64,000 nucleotides of DNA, taken from Gammaproteobacteria bacterium (GTDB lineage Bacteria; Pseudomonadota; Gammaproteobacteria; Pseudomonadales; UBA5518). The first letter of the stretch is position 1. Each line of letters begins with the position of its first letter. The stretch spans positions 682,001-746,000 of the forward strand of contig JADIYI010000008.1 of assembly GCA_016705365.1 (NCBI GenBank). Reading direction: 5' to 3'. The notes under the pieces were generated by a model. That model was not told the origin of the DNA. It searched no databases and saw only the letters and a list, made by a program, of their open reading frames with translations. Below are positions 8,935-18,097 of this stretch, piece by piece. The position numbers and the translations under genes are program-made.

Positions 8935-9899
8935 CAGGGTTTTCCGCTGCGTGCCTTTCCGAGCAGGGTCAGCAGGCTTTCGTTGACCGACTGGATATCG
9001 TCCTCGAATTTCAGCAGCACATTGAGGGTGTTTCTGACCAGCGTCTCGTCGAGCGCTTGCGCGTGCAGCAACAGCAGGCTTCGCGCCCAGTCGATGGTCT
9101 CGCTCACCGCCGGCGGTTTCTTCAGATCCAGCAGCCGCAGTTCCTGGATGAAACGCACCATCTGCGCCCGCAGGCCTTCAGCGATTCCGGGCACCCGGCT
9201 GCGCACGATGCGGTTTTCGAGCGTGGCATCGGGGAACGGAATGTAGAGATGCAGGCAGCGACGTTTGAGCGCATCGCTCACCTCGCGGGTGTTGTTGCTG
9301 GTCAGGATCACCAGCGGCGTGTGGTGCGCGCGTACCGTGCCGATCTCGGGAACCGAGACCTGGTAGTCCGACAGGACCTCGAGCAGCAGTGATTCGAACT
9401 CCTGGTCGGCCTTGTCGACCTCGTCGATCAGCAACAGCGCGCCGCCGTCCTCGCGCATCGCCTTCAGCAGCGGACGTGGTTCGAGAAACTCCTCGCTGTA
9501 GAAAATATCGCCGAACTCGTGCAGTCGCTGTACCGATTCCGCGAGCCCGTGCGCGCCTTTCAGCACATCGCCGAGCTGATCCTTAAGGACCTGGGTGTAC
9601 AGCAGCTGTTTGCCGTATTTCCATTCGTAAAGCGCTTTCGATTCGTCGAGCCCTTCATAGCATTGCAAGCGCACCAGCGGCAGAGACAGGTAGCGTGCGG
9701 TGGTTTTTGCCAGTTCGGTTTTGCCGACACCGGGCGGCCCTTCCACCAGGATCGGCTTCTGCAGCTGGTATGCGAGGTAGATCGTAAGCGCGACCTGGGC
9801 GTTGCAGATGTAGTGCTCGGCCTCGAAGCCGCTGCGGATATCCTCCGGCGTATTCATCAGGGTGGTGTGTATTTGCGGCGGCAGGTCAGGGCGCGTCAT
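8934..9899 (-). CDS. MoxR-family AAA+ ATPase
   Basis: A 321-residue AAA+ ATPase of the MoxR branch. Walker A is GPPGVGKTE near residue 54, Walker B is LLLIDEVDKAD near residue 135, and ILTSNNTREVSDALKRRC carries sensor 1 and the arginine finger region. MoxR proteins use ATP to remodel or activate client complexes together with VWA proteins, and the next gene downstream is exactly such a protein, joined by a one-base overlap. The ATG at 9899 is preferred; a GTG at 9914 in the same frame is possible but has no better ribosome-binding site. A 40-base gap separates it from moaA upstream, so one transcript could carry both. Confidence 0.9.
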   Translation of the reverse strand: MTRPDLPPQIHTTLMNTPEDIRSGFEAEHYICNAQVALTIYLAYQLQKPILVEGPPGVGKTELAKTTARYLSLPLVRLQCYEGLDESKALYEWKYGKQLLYTQVLKDQLGDVLKGAHGLAESVQRLHEFGDIFYSEEFLEPRPLLKAMREDGGALLLIDEVDKADQEFESLLLEVLSDYQVSVPEIGTVRAHHTPLVILTSNNTREVSDALKRRCLHLYIPFPDATLENRIVRSRVPGIAEGLRAQMVRFIQELRLLDLKKPPAVSETIDWARSLLLLHAQALDETLVRNTLNVLLKFEDDIQSVNESLLTLLGKARSGKP

Positions 9900-9939
9900 C
9901 GGTTTTCCGGGCACACGGAGGAATACGTGGAGAGCGGCG

Positions 9940-10956
9940 CTAGCCGCCGGTCATGTTCATGAAGCGCACGATCTGCGGCGCGGCATCGAGTTCGAAATGA
10001 TGTCGCTCCGGCTTGTGCTCGATAGCCTGCGCGATGGCCTCCTGCAGCGCCGTTTCATCGTCGGGGCGCGCGCGCATCAGCGCGCGCAGATCCACCGAGT
10101 GTTCGTTGCCGAGGCACAGCAGCAGGCGGCCCTCGACGGTCAGGCGCACGCGGTTGCACAGATGGCAGAAATTGTTGCTGTGAGGCGAAATGAAACCGAT
10201 GCGGCTGCGGCTGTCGCACATGCGGAAATAACGCGAGGGGCCGCCGGTGCTCTCGGGCGCAGGCGTGAGAGGGTGGCGCTGTTCGATCAGCGCCTGCAGT
10301 TCGCTGCTCGAACAGAAACTCGCGGCACGGTCGTGTTCGCTGATCTGTCCGAGCGGCATCTCCTCGATGAACGAGATATCGATGGCGCGCGCACGCGCGA
10401 ACTCGACCAGATCCAGCACCTCGTCGTCGTTGCGTCCGCGCAGGATCACGCTGTTCAGCTTGATCGCGTCGAACCCCGCGTTGCAGGCCGCGTCGATGCC
10501 GGCCAGCACCACGCGCAGATTGCCGGTGCGGGTGAGTTCGCGGAAACGCACCGCATCGAGGCTGTCGAGGCTGATGTTGATGCGCTTGAGGCCGGCCTTG
10601 CGCAACGGTCCTGCCAGTTTCACCAGTTGCGAACCGTTGGTGGTCAGTACCAGTTCGCGCAGCCCGGGCAGCGCGGCAATGCGCTCGGCCAGCCACAGGA
10701 TATTCTGTCTTACCAGCGGTTCGCCGCCGGTAAGGCGGATTTTGTCGACGCCGAGCGCTGTGAAGGCGCGTGCCGCCTGCAGCAGTTCCTCGAGACTGAG
10801 GATCTCGCTGCGGGGCAGGAATTGCATCTCCTCCGACATGCAGTAGACACAGCGGAAATCGCAGCGATCGGTGACCGACAGCCGCACATAATTGACCTGG
10901 CGACCGAAACGATCGACCAGCAGTCTGGCTGCGACGGGCGAGGTTGCGGCGTTCAT
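9940..10956 (-). CDS. moaA: GTP 3',8-cyclase MoaA, molybdenum cofactor synthesis
   Basis: A 338-residue radical SAM enzyme that rearranges GTP in the first step of molybdenum cofactor synthesis. The N-terminal radical SAM cluster is at Cys32, Cys36 and Cys39 (CDFRCVYC). The second cluster near the C-terminus is in CHLCNRVRLT and the later LLLCLG. The protein ends in Gly-Gly, the C-terminal pair needed for catalysis in this family. LTGGEPLVR and TTNGSQL are further radical SAM landmarks. The gene overlaps the stop of the molybdopterin oxidoreductase frame by four bases (ATGA), so cofactor synthesis and a cofactor-using enzyme were built as one translation unit, even though the upstream gene now looks damaged. 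Confidence 0.95.
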   Translation of the reverse strand: MNAATSPVAARLLVDRFGRQVNYVRLSVTDRCDFRCVYCMSEEMQFLPRSEILSLEELLQAARAFTALGVDKIRLTGGEPLVRQNILWLAERIAALPGLRELVLTTNGSQLVKLAGPLRKAGLKRINISLDSLDAVRFRELTRTGNLRVVLAGIDAACNAGFDAIKLNSVILRGRNDDEVLDLVEFARARAIDISFIEEMPLGQISEHDRAASFCSSSELQALIEQRHPLTPAPESTGGPSRYFRMCDSRSRIGFISPHSNNFCHLCNRVRLTVEGRLLLCLGNEHSVDLRALMRARPDDETALQEAIAQAIEHKPERHHFELDAAPQIVRFMNMTGG

Positions 10957-13027
10957 GGTGCCACCGCGCTCACCTCGACCGTCACGCCATTGACGATGCT
11001 GGTGCCGGACGGGAGGTCGAGCCCGTCGCCGACGAGATCGTTGACGCTGACACCGGCATGCTCGCTTGCCAGCGCCTGCCGGGTGCCCGGGTAACGGTGT
11101 CCGAAACCGTGCGGCAGGCTGACCACGCCGGGCATCACATCGTCGCTGATCTCGACCGTTACGATGCGCTCGGCGACGGCAGAGCGCACTTGCGCCTGGC
11201 CCTCGTCGCGCAGACCGAGGCGAGCGGCATCCTCGGGATGCACGCGCAAGGTGCAACGGCTTTTGCCGCGCACGAAGTGATGCAGGTTGTGCAGCCAGGA
11301 ATTCATGTCGCGGATATGGCGCCGGCCAATCAGCAGCAAGCCCGCGGGGTTTTGCTTGCCGAGGCGCTGCCGCAGGCGTGCGACATCCGCCTCGATCAGC
11401 GGATGCAGCAGGCGGATGCGCTTGCCGGCGGTACGCAGGATGCCCGGCAGCCGCCCTGGCATCAGCGGGCCGAGATCGATGCCATGCTCGGCGCTCTTCA
11501 GCCGTGCCAGCGTGAGCCCGTCGCCGCCCGCGAAGCGCTCGCCATGGGGGCCGGCGCGCAGCATCATGTCGAGCAGCCGTTCCGGTCCGCACTCATCTCC
11601 CGCCAGTGATTTTATCCGGGCCACATCGCAATCGGGTAGCGTGTCGGCAATCCGTTGCGCGAGACCGTCGAATATGAGTTGATCGAGATGCTCCACGCTC
11701 ATGGCATTCATGCGTCCGACCAGTTCCAGCAGCAGCTGCCATTGATCGCGCGCCCCGGGTTCGGGCTCCAGCACGCGCGGCGAGTAGCGGGCGAAGTTGC
11801 GGACCGCGGTGCTCTGGAACAGGAAGTCGTAATTGCTGTGCTCGAGTTGCACCGTCGAGGGCAGGATCACATCGGCGAGACTCGAGGTCTCGTTGATGTA
11901 GATATCCAGCGCGACCACGAAGTCGAGCTTGCCGACCGCGGCATGCAGGCGGTCCCCGTTGGGCACGCTCAGCACCGGGTTGCCGGCCACGGTGATCAGC
12001 GCCCGCGCGCGATCTTCCCCATCCCACGCCAGCTCTTCGGCCATCAGTGTCGCGGGCAGCATCGACATGTATTCCGGGAAGCCGCGCACCCGGCTATGCC
12101 AGCGCGCACGCTGCAACTCGCCGACCGCATCGCTGTCCTCGCCCTGCCCTGTTGCGGGGCGTGGAAACATCGCGCCGCCCTCGGTGTCGAGGCGCCCGCG
12201 CAACAGGTTGACCACATCCACCAGCCACGAGGAAAGCGTGCCGAACTCCTGGGTGCACAGACCGATGCGCCCATAGACGACCGGGCGGGTGGTGGCACAG
12301 AATTCTTCGTACAGGCGGCGGATATCGGGTGCCCCTATCCCGGTGATCGGGCTCACTGCCCCGGGCGTGAAGCTGCGCGCCAGCGTGCGCAACCGCTCGA
12401 GCCCGTCGATATGTTCCGCGAGATGTCCGGGTTGCACACGCTCGTTCTCGAACAGCAGGTTCACGATCGCAAGCAGCAGGAACGCATCCGTGCCCGGGCG
12501 GATGGACAGGTGCCAGTCGGCGAGCTCCGCGGTTTCGGTGCGCCGCGGGTCGATCACCACCAGTCGTCCGTCGCGCTCCCGCAGTGCCCTGAAGCGTGCA
12601 CCCACGTCGGGTGCCGACATCAGGCTGCCCTGCGATACCAGCGGGTTGGCACCCATGCAGATGAAGTAATCGCAGCGATCGATATCGGGAATCGGAAAGG
12701 TCCACGCGCTGCCGTAAAGCAGCTCGCAGCTCAGGTTCTTGGGCTGCTGGTCGACTGAACCCGCCGAGAAGAAGCGCTGGGTATCGAGTAGCGAATGACC
12801 CCGGGCGAGCGGCGTCCCACTCCTTCCGGAGATCCTGACCGGGGACTGGCGCACACATAACCGCGCGAGCGGTGATCCTCGGGATCGCCACGAACCGCGA
12901 CCACGCGATTGCCCGAGCGGTCGACTTCCAGCGCAAGCCCGCAGCTCGCTTCGCACACCGGGCAGGAACGGAATACGGTCTCCGTTGCTTGCCCGGCGGC
13001 GAGTTCACTTTGGCTTGTGGCTGCCAT
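10953..13027 (-). pseudogene. Molybdopterin-dependent oxidoreductase, frameshifted and internally deleted
   Basis: Two frames together encode a bis-MGD molybdoenzyme of the formate dehydrogenase/nitrate reductase superfamily. The first frame starts at ATG 13027 and gives the Fe-S domain (SCPVCEASCGLALEV, then GDPEDHRSRGYVCA) to about 12860. The catalytic frame is recognisable from about 12780 (FFSAGSVDQQPKNLSCELLYG) to 10953, including CMGANPLVSQGS, IDPRRTE and the C-terminal LPHGFGHRYPGTRQ cofactor-binding domain. In intact relatives about 100 residues lie between these blocks; here there are about 25 codons and a change of frame. So the gene seems to have lost roughly 80 codons. A sequencing or assembly deletion is the alternative. 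It overlaps moaA by four bases. Confidence 0.75.
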
Positions 13028-13244
13028 CGCAGAGCGGCCGGTTGGCGGTGGCCTTGCAGGCGCAGAAGTAGAGCTTCTTGGTCTCGATGGCATCGAACTT
13101 CAGCGGCGTGAAATCACTGCCCTTGTGCGAACCATCGCAGAACGGCTGCTTGGCGCTCTGCCCGCAGCTGCACCACCAGTAACTCTTGCCGGCCTCGACG
13201 TCGACCCCGATCGGAGTGTCTCCGGCACGTCTTGCTTGCGCCAT
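13005..13244 (-). CDS. Double CDGSH iron-sulfur domain protein
   Basis: A 79-residue protein with two CDGSH-type iron-sulfur motifs. The first is WWCSCGQSAKQPFCDGSH (about residues 23-40) and the second YFCACKATANRPLCDGSH (about 59-76). Each gives the three-Cys one-His ligand set of a labile 2Fe-2S cluster. Short bacterial proteins with paired motifs are found as electron carriers or redox sensors. The 3' end overlaps the start of the molybdopterin oxidoreductase gene by 23 bases, and the peroxiredoxin gene lies 11 bases upstream. The three therefore look co-transcribed, which suits a redox role. Confidence 0.9.
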   Translation of the reverse strand: MAQARRAGDTPIGVDVEAGKSYWWCSCGQSAKQPFCDGSHKGSDFTPLKFDAIETKKLYFCACKATANRPLCDGSHKPK

Positions 13245-13255
13245 GATCGAACTCC

Positions 13256-13735
13256 TCAGAGCAGCGCCAGGATTTTTTCGGCGGCGGATACATCGAGACC
13301 GGCGCCGGATTCCACCGCGAGCTGGGTGAGCACGCCGTTGTCGACCACCATCGCAAAGCGCTGCGAACGAAGGCCGAGCCCGAAGCCGCTGCCATCGAGT
13401 GTCAGCCCGAGCGCCTTGGTCAGTTCCGCGTTGCCATCGGCCAGCATCAGCAGTTCCTCGGCATTGTGAGCCTTGCCCCAGGCGCCCATCACGAAGGCAT
13501 CGTTCACCGACATGCACACGATGGTATCCACGCCCTTGGCTTTTATCTTGTCGGCATTGACCACGTAGCCCGGCAGATGCGCGGCACTGCAGGTCGGGGT
13601 GAAGGCGCCGGGCACTGCAAACAACACCACTTTCTTGCCCCCGAAGATGTCGTCGGTACTGATGTTTTCGGGGCCCTTCTCGCCCATTTTCTTCAACGTT
13701 AGCGATGGGATGCGTTCGCCGACCTTGATAGTCAT
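13256..13735 (-). CDS. Peroxiredoxin, Prx5 type
   Basis: A 159-residue thiol peroxidase of the Prx5/AhpE-like group. The peroxidatic cysteine lies in PGAFTPTCS (near residue 49), where the P-x-x-x-T/S-x-x-C signature is complete. GGKKVVLFAVPG is the preceding strand and the AHLPGYV helix follows. No clear resolving cysteine is present in the place used by the fused-glutaredoxin subgroup, so an external thiol is likely needed. It reduces hydrogen peroxide or organic hydroperoxides in the cytoplasm. It is the first gene of the apparent peroxiredoxin-CDGSH-molybdoenzyme-moaA unit, with about 115 bases of free sequence upstream. Confidence 0.92.
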   Translation of the reverse strand: MTIKVGERIPSLTLKKMGEKGPENISTDDIFGGKKVVLFAVPGAFTPTCSAAHLPGYVVNADKIKAKGVDTIVCMSVNDAFVMGAWGKAHNAEELLMLADGNAELTKALGLTLDGSGFGLGLRSQRFAMVVDNGVLTQLAVESGAGLDVSAAEKILALL

Positions 13736-13811
13736 GATGATCTCCTTTGTGCGGGTTCCGGGATGTGGAAACGTATGGTAGCAGGGGAAATTCGTGACGG
13801 GGGAGATTCGT

Positions 13812-13824
13812 GGGGAAATTCCCC
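13812..13824. repeat. Perfect 13-bp palindrome between usp-like and peroxiredoxin genes
   Basis: The spacer holds GGGGAAATTCCCC, a perfect palindrome about 30 bases past the stop of the UspA-like gene and about 75 bases before the peroxiredoxin start, both on the minus strand. No run of T follows, so it does not look like a factor-independent terminator. An operator is possible but no regulator can be named. Confidence 0.3.
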
Positions 13825-13850
13825 GTTAACCTTTACAGTTGTATGGAAAT

Positions 13851-14627
13851 TCAGTTGACCAGCAGCACCTGGCAGCGCATTCGGGATAGCGCCTCGAGCA
13901 GGCGGCCGCGATCGGCGCCTGCCGGCAGGTCGCCGGCAATCAGCAGCGTGTTGCCGACACGGTTCTCGACCTGTTGCAGCAACTCGACTATGCCGGCATC
14001 GGCGAGCATTGGATGGCGGTTTAGCCGGATGCCATGCTGTTCGATCGCCGCAACGAGGTCGCTGTCGATATCGCCGGCAGCCACCAGTTCCAGCACATGG
14101 TGGTCCTGGCGGGCGAGGTGCGCGGCGAGTTCCAGGGTGCGGGCGCTGGCCGGCGTGCCGGAGCAGATCGCAAACACCTGCGGGGCGCGTGCCGGCTCGA
14201 CGCGGATGCGCAGCAGCGTGCCCTGGGCCGGTTGCAGCAACAGGAGTTGCGCACGACCAAGGGCATCGAACAGCGCTTCGTTGCGCCGCGCCCGGGCAAC
14301 TTCGAAGTTGCCGCGGATGCGACTGCGGCGAGTCACCGCGCTGAAGCGCGCCTGGGCTTCGCGTGACAGCGCGCGCAGGGCCTGTTCCACCCGATCCCCG
14401 GATATCTCGCGTGGCTGGGCCGATGAACGGGAAATCTCGCGGGTGAACGGCAGCACCGCTACGGCGTGCACATCGGGATCCTCGACGAACAGCGCATCGA
14501 GATCCGCGCCGAGCTTGGTTGCGATCAGGGCCGCCGCCTCGATCAACGGCGACTCGCAATTCATCGCGTCCAGCGCCATCATCACGCGCCGGATGGAGGC
14601 TTTGTGTTCGCCCCTGGGCGTGATCAC
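13851..14627 (-). CDS. UspA-like universal stress protein (tandem domain)
   Basis: A 258-residue protein related to the universal stress family. Its N-terminal part (VMMALDAMNCESPLIEAAALIATKLGADLDALFVED) has the strand-helix pattern of a Usp fold. The C-terminal half (FAICSGTPASARTLELAAHLARQ) looks like a second, more divergent copy. No clear ATP-binding GxxGxS motif is visible, so it may be a non-nucleotide-binding form. The start is GTG at 14627, which overlaps the stop of the LonB-like protease gene by four bases (GTGA). Translation coupling suggests joint stress-response use with the protease. Confidence 0.6.
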   Translation of the reverse strand: MITPRGEHKASIRRVMMALDAMNCESPLIEAAALIATKLGADLDALFVEDPDVHAVAVLPFTREISRSSAQPREISGDRVEQALRALSREAQARFSAVTRRSRIRGNFEVARARRNEALFDALGRAQLLLLQPAQGTLLRIRVEPARAPQVFAICSGTPASARTLELAAHLARQDHHVLELVAAGDIDSDLVAAIEQHGIRLNRHPMLADAGIVELLQQVENRVGNTLLIAGDLPAGADRGRLLEALSRMRCQVLLVN

Positions 14628-17026
14628 GGCTTGGTCTCGGCGGAGGCGCGGAGTTGTTTGCCGATATCGGCAAGCTCGCCCAGGCGTGCACGCACGCGTT
14701 CGTTCATCGAGCCGGTGCTGAAGGTGCCATCGGCCTGGACCGTGCCTGCTTCGAGGCCGGTCATCAGCTCGAGCGCCTCGTCAACCGAGCTTGCGGCGTA
14801 GACGTGGAAGCGCCCTTCGCGGCATGCCGCCACCACTTCGGGCTTCAGCATCAGGTGCTGCACATTGGAGCGCGGTATCAGCACGCCCTGGGTGCCGCTC
14901 AGCCCGCGCCCGTTGCAGATATCGAAAAAGCCCTCGATCTTCTCGTTCACCCCGCCAATGGCCTGCATCTCGCCCAGCTGGTTCACCGAGCCGGTGATCG
15001 CCAGGTCCTGACGGATGGGTTGCGCGGCAATCGCCGACAGCAGCGCAATCAGTTCCGCCATCGAGGCGCTGTCGCCATCGACGCGACCGTAGGATTGCTC
15101 GAAGACGATGCTTGCCGACAACGACAATGGCTGGCTGTGCGCGTAGCGTTTGGCAAGAAATGCTCCGAGGATCATCACGCCCTTGCTATGCAGCGGGCCG
15201 CCGAGCTCGGTCTCGCGCTCGATATCGATCAGCTTGCCTGCGCCGAGCCGCGCAGTTGCAGTGATCCGTGCGGGTCGACCGAAACGATAATCGCCCAGCT
15301 GGATTACCGACAGGCCGTTTATCTGGGCGACCTCTGTGCCCTCGGTGGCGAGCAGCATCACGCCCTTGTCGATCTGCTCGTTGAGCAGCTCCTGGTACCG
15401 GTTGTCGCGGAAGCGTCGCTGGTCGATGGCCTGCTCGACATGGCTGGTTTCGATCAGCGCGCATTCGTCACGGGCAGCCCAGAAATCGGCCTCTAGCAGC
15501 AGGTCCGTCAGGTAACCCAGATGCAGCGAGAGCTTGGCGCTGTCCTCGGCTTCGCGGGCGCTCTGGTCGATTACCCGGCACACGCCGGCGGCCGACAGCG
15601 GACGGCACTTCTCGCGCCGTGCCAGCGTGGCGATGATCCGCGCATACAGCGTCACCGCCTCCGTCGAGCGATCCATGCTGTCGCTGAAATCCGCGTTCAC
15701 CTTGAAGTAAAGGCCAAACTCGGGGTCGTAGGCCTTGAGCAGGTGATAGAGATAGCGATCGCCGACCAGCACGATTTTCAGGTCGAGGGGAATGGCCTCG
15801 GGTTCGAGCGAGGTGGTGGATGCCAGGCTGAGAATGCGTTCGATCGATTCGATGCGGATCTCGCGCGAGCGGAGGGCACGCTTGAGCGCATCCCACACGA
15901 ACGGATTGCTCAGCACCTTGCGCGCATCGAGTATCAGGTAGCCGCCATTGGCACGGTGCAGTGCGCCGGGCTTTATCAGCGTGAAATTCGTGACCAGCGT
16001 GCCCATCTGCGCAATGTGCTCGATCCGTCCGATCACGTTCTGGAATGTGGGGTTGTTCTCGTAAATCACCGGGACACAGGATGCGCCATCGTTATCGACC
16101 AGCACGTTGACGTGGTAGCGCAGATGCTCGCTGGCAAACACTTTCTTGCGCAGCGGCGTGCTCGCATCCTGCTGTTCGCCGGGCAGGAAATCAAAGATGT
16201 TCTCGACCATGTCGCGGTGCGCGGCAGTCAGGAAATCCAGCACTGCCGGATACATCTGGTGGCGTGATTTCAGCGACGCCAGCATCGGGTCGATGATGTC
16301 GTGGATGAACTCGCTGTCGATGGCCTTTACCCGCTCGACACTCTCTTCCTGCCAGCCATGGATCGACTCGATGATGGTCTTGAGCTTGTGGTTGAGATCC
16401 TCGATCACCGCTTTGGCCTGATCCTGCTCGGCCTTGGGCAGATCGTTGAATTGTGCCGGGGTCATCAGCTTGCCTTCGCGCACCGGGCCGATGGTGTATC
16501 CCCCGGGGGTGCGGATCACGACCATGCCGCGGGCGCGGGCATCGTCGTTCAGCTCGCTGAACAGTTTGGCCTCCTGGTCCTGGTACTCCTCCTGGATATC
16601 GGTGACCCGACGCCGGTACTCGTCGCCGCGAAACACCGTAGGCACCGTGGTCAGCAATCGCTCGATCAGTTTTTCCATGTCGCGCCGCAGCTGCACACCC
16701 TTGCCGGCTGGCAGGTTCAGCGCACGTGGGCGCGAGGGGTTGTCGAAGTCGTTGACATAACACCAGTCGCTGGGCTCGCCGCGCTCGCCGGCATGACGCG
16801 CGAGCAGGTGATCGATGAGCGTGCGTTTGCCGATGCCGCTCGGCCCGGCCACGTAGAGGTTATAGCCCTCGCGCTGGATGCCGACGCCGAACTCGATCGC
16901 GGCGATCGCGCGATCCTGTCCGATCGCACAGTCGACATCGTTCAGCTCATCGGTGGAATGAAAGCCGAGCGCTGCCGGATCGGTTGCCCTCAGCAGTGCC
17001 TCGACATTCAGTGCTGCAACAGGCAT
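14624..17026 (-). CDS. ATP-dependent Lon-like protease (LonB/YcbZ type)
   Basis: An 800-residue AAA+ protease of the Lon-related YcbZ group. Walker A is GPSGIGKRT at about residues 61-69. The C-terminal S16 peptidase domain has the catalytic serine in GDSAS (near residue 653) and the catalytic lysine in GGVNEKIEGF (near 696). The 43-residue spacing equals that of the classical Lon dyad. A long helical insertion (residues about 110-330) lies within the ATPase part, as in this subgroup. The ATG at 17026 has AGGAG upstream. It is followed by the UspA-like gene with a four-base overlap and preceded by a DksA-like gene 21 bases away. It probably degrades damaged cytoplasmic proteins. Confidence 0.92.
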   Translation of the reverse strand: MPVAALNVEALLRATDPAALGFHSTDELNDVDCAIGQDRAIAAIEFGVGIQREGYNLYVAGPSGIGKRTLIDHLLARHAGERGEPSDWCYVNDFDNPSRPRALNLPAGKGVQLRRDMEKLIERLLTTVPTVFRGDEYRRRVTDIQEEYQDQEAKLFSELNDDARARGMVVIRTPGGYTIGPVREGKLMTPAQFNDLPKAEQDQAKAVIEDLNHKLKTIIESIHGWQEESVERVKAIDSEFIHDIIDPMLASLKSRHQMYPAVLDFLTAAHRDMVENIFDFLPGEQQDASTPLRKKVFASEHLRYHVNVLVDNDGASCVPVIYENNPTFQNVIGRIEHIAQMGTLVTNFTLIKPGALHRANGGYLILDARKVLSNPFVWDALKRALRSREIRIESIERILSLASTTSLEPEAIPLDLKIVLVGDRYLYHLLKAYDPEFGLYFKVNADFSDSMDRSTEAVTLYARIIATLARREKCRPLSAAGVCRVIDQSAREAEDSAKLSLHLGYLTDLLLEADFWAARDECALIETSHVEQAIDQRRFRDNRYQELLNEQIDKGVMLLATEGTEVAQINGLSVIQLGDYRFGRPARITATARLGAGKLIDIERETELGGPLHSKGVMILGAFLAKRYAHSQPLSLSASIVFEQSYGRVDGDSASMAELIALLSAIAAQPIRQDLAITGSVNQLGEMQAIGGVNEKIEGFFDICNGRGLSGTQGVLIPRSNVQHLMLKPEVVAACREGRFHVYAASSVDEALELMTGLEAGTVQADGTFSTGSMNERVRARLGELADIGKQLRASAETKP

Positions 17027-17047
17027 CGTTCGGGGCTCCTCTTGGTA

Positions 17048-17374
17048 TCAGTCAGCGCAACGGATACAGGTATCGGCGTGCGGAATAGCCTCGAGTCGCT
17101 GCGGCGCTATGGTCTTGCCGCAGCGGCTGCAGACCGTGTATTCGTCGGTGGCGATACGCTCGAGAGCGCGCTCGACACGCGCGAGTTCCGTGCGCCCCTC
17201 GGCTTCGAGCGAGTACAACACGTCGAGATTTTCCTGCTCGACCACCTGTTCGGCGAAATCCGCCGACATCGGCTCGTCACGCTTGTGCAGATCGCGGTCG
17301 ATGCGCCGCACGCGCTCCTCGAGTTCATCGCGTTTGGCAAGCAGTCGCTCGCGTACGGCATTCCTGTCGGGCAT
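17048..17374 (-). CDS. TraR/DksA family zinc-finger protein
   Basis: A 108-residue protein with a long N-terminal coiled-coil region and a C-terminal four-cysteine zinc finger (CSRCGK, then CIRC). These features define the TraR/DksA family, whose members enter the RNA polymerase secondary channel. It is shorter than DksA itself (about 150 residues) and lacks an obvious DxxDxA tip motif. A full DksA role with ppGpp is therefore doubtful, and it resembles the YbiI-like short forms. The gene lies just upstream of the Lon-like protease gene on the same strand and may share its promoter. Confidence 0.88.
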   Translation of the reverse strand: MPDRNAVRERLLAKRDELEERVRRIDRDLHKRDEPMSADFAEQVVEQENLDVLYSLEAEGRTELARVERALERIATDEYTVCSRCGKTIAPQRLEAIPHADTCIRCAD

Positions 17375-17540
17375 GGTATGAATTTCTCCGCTGAACGATC
17401 ATTTTGCACTGCGTCATGCAGCGCCCCCGGAAAATGATACGCCTTCGTTGTCCCGCAGCGACAGGTGTTGCTGCCCGTACGCCTGCATATGGTGAGGCAG
17501 ATCAAGAATTACGCTGCATCAGTGCTCGAACCGGGGGATT

Positions 17541-18080
17541 TCACGCCGCACCATCGACTGCCGCCCGATGACTGTTTGCCAGCGCTGCCAGCGCCTCGCC
17601 GTCGAGGCGCTGGAGCACCCATTCATTCTTTGATGCGGCGCCGATCGATCGGTAGAAATCGATTGCCGGCCGGTTCCAGTCGAGCACCGACCATTCCACG
17701 CGGCCCCAGCCGCGCTGCACGGCGAGATGCGCGATATAGGCGAGCAGGGTGCGTCCGAATTCGCGTCCGCGCATCTCCGGCAGAACGAACAGATCCTCGA
17801 TGTGGATCCCGGGCTTGCCGAGGAAAGTGGAATAATTGGGAAAGTACAGCACGAACCCGACGGCCCGCCCGGCATGTTCCGCGATCACGACCTCGGCATA
17901 CGCGCGCTCGCCGAATAAGCTATTCTCGATGTCCTCGACGGTTGCGCTGACCTGGTGTTCGAGCTTTTCATAGACGGCCAGCGCACGTACAAATTCCAGC
18001 ACCTGGGCGGCGTCGTGGCAAACGGCGCGGCGCAGGGCGAGTCCATTCGGGGCGATGAACACGGATGTGTCGGCAATCAA
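17541..18080 (-). CDS. GNAT family N-acetyltransferase
   Basis: A 179-residue acetyl-CoA-dependent acyltransferase. The strand VVIAEHAGRAVGFVLYF, the following HIEDLFVLPEMRGREFGRTLL (acetyl-CoA pyrophosphate loop, R-x-x-x-F/G type) and the late WSVLDWNRPAIDFYRSIGA are classical GNAT motifs A and B. The overall pattern is close to the diamine/spermidine acetyltransferase-like group. The start is taken as TTG at 18080 because GAGGA lies eight bases upstream; no ATG gives a better choice. It is divergent from the lipoprotein gene, with only 17 bases between the two starts, so the promoters must lie inside the neighbouring coding sequences. Confidence 0.82.
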   Translation of the reverse strand: MIADTSVFIAPNGLALRRAVCHDAAQVLEFVRALAVYEKLEHQVSATVEDIENSLFGERAYAEVVIAEHAGRAVGFVLYFPNYSTFLGKPGIHIEDLFVLPEMRGREFGRTLLAYIAHLAVQRGWGRVEWSVLDWNRPAIDFYRSIGAASKNEWVLQRLDGEALAALANSHRAAVDGAA

Positions 18081-18097
18081 TTCGGGTGTCCTCTTCG

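Noticed and set aside
10953..12956. The catalytic molybdoenzyme frame as a complete gene starting at 12956
   Set aside because: The first about 55 residues of this frame are out-of-frame translation of the Fe-S domain and match nothing, so it is the damaged gene's second half.
13812..13824. GGGGAAATTCCCC as a transcription terminator
   Set aside because: Perfect palindrome but no following T-run on either strand and no loop; kept only as a noted palindrome.
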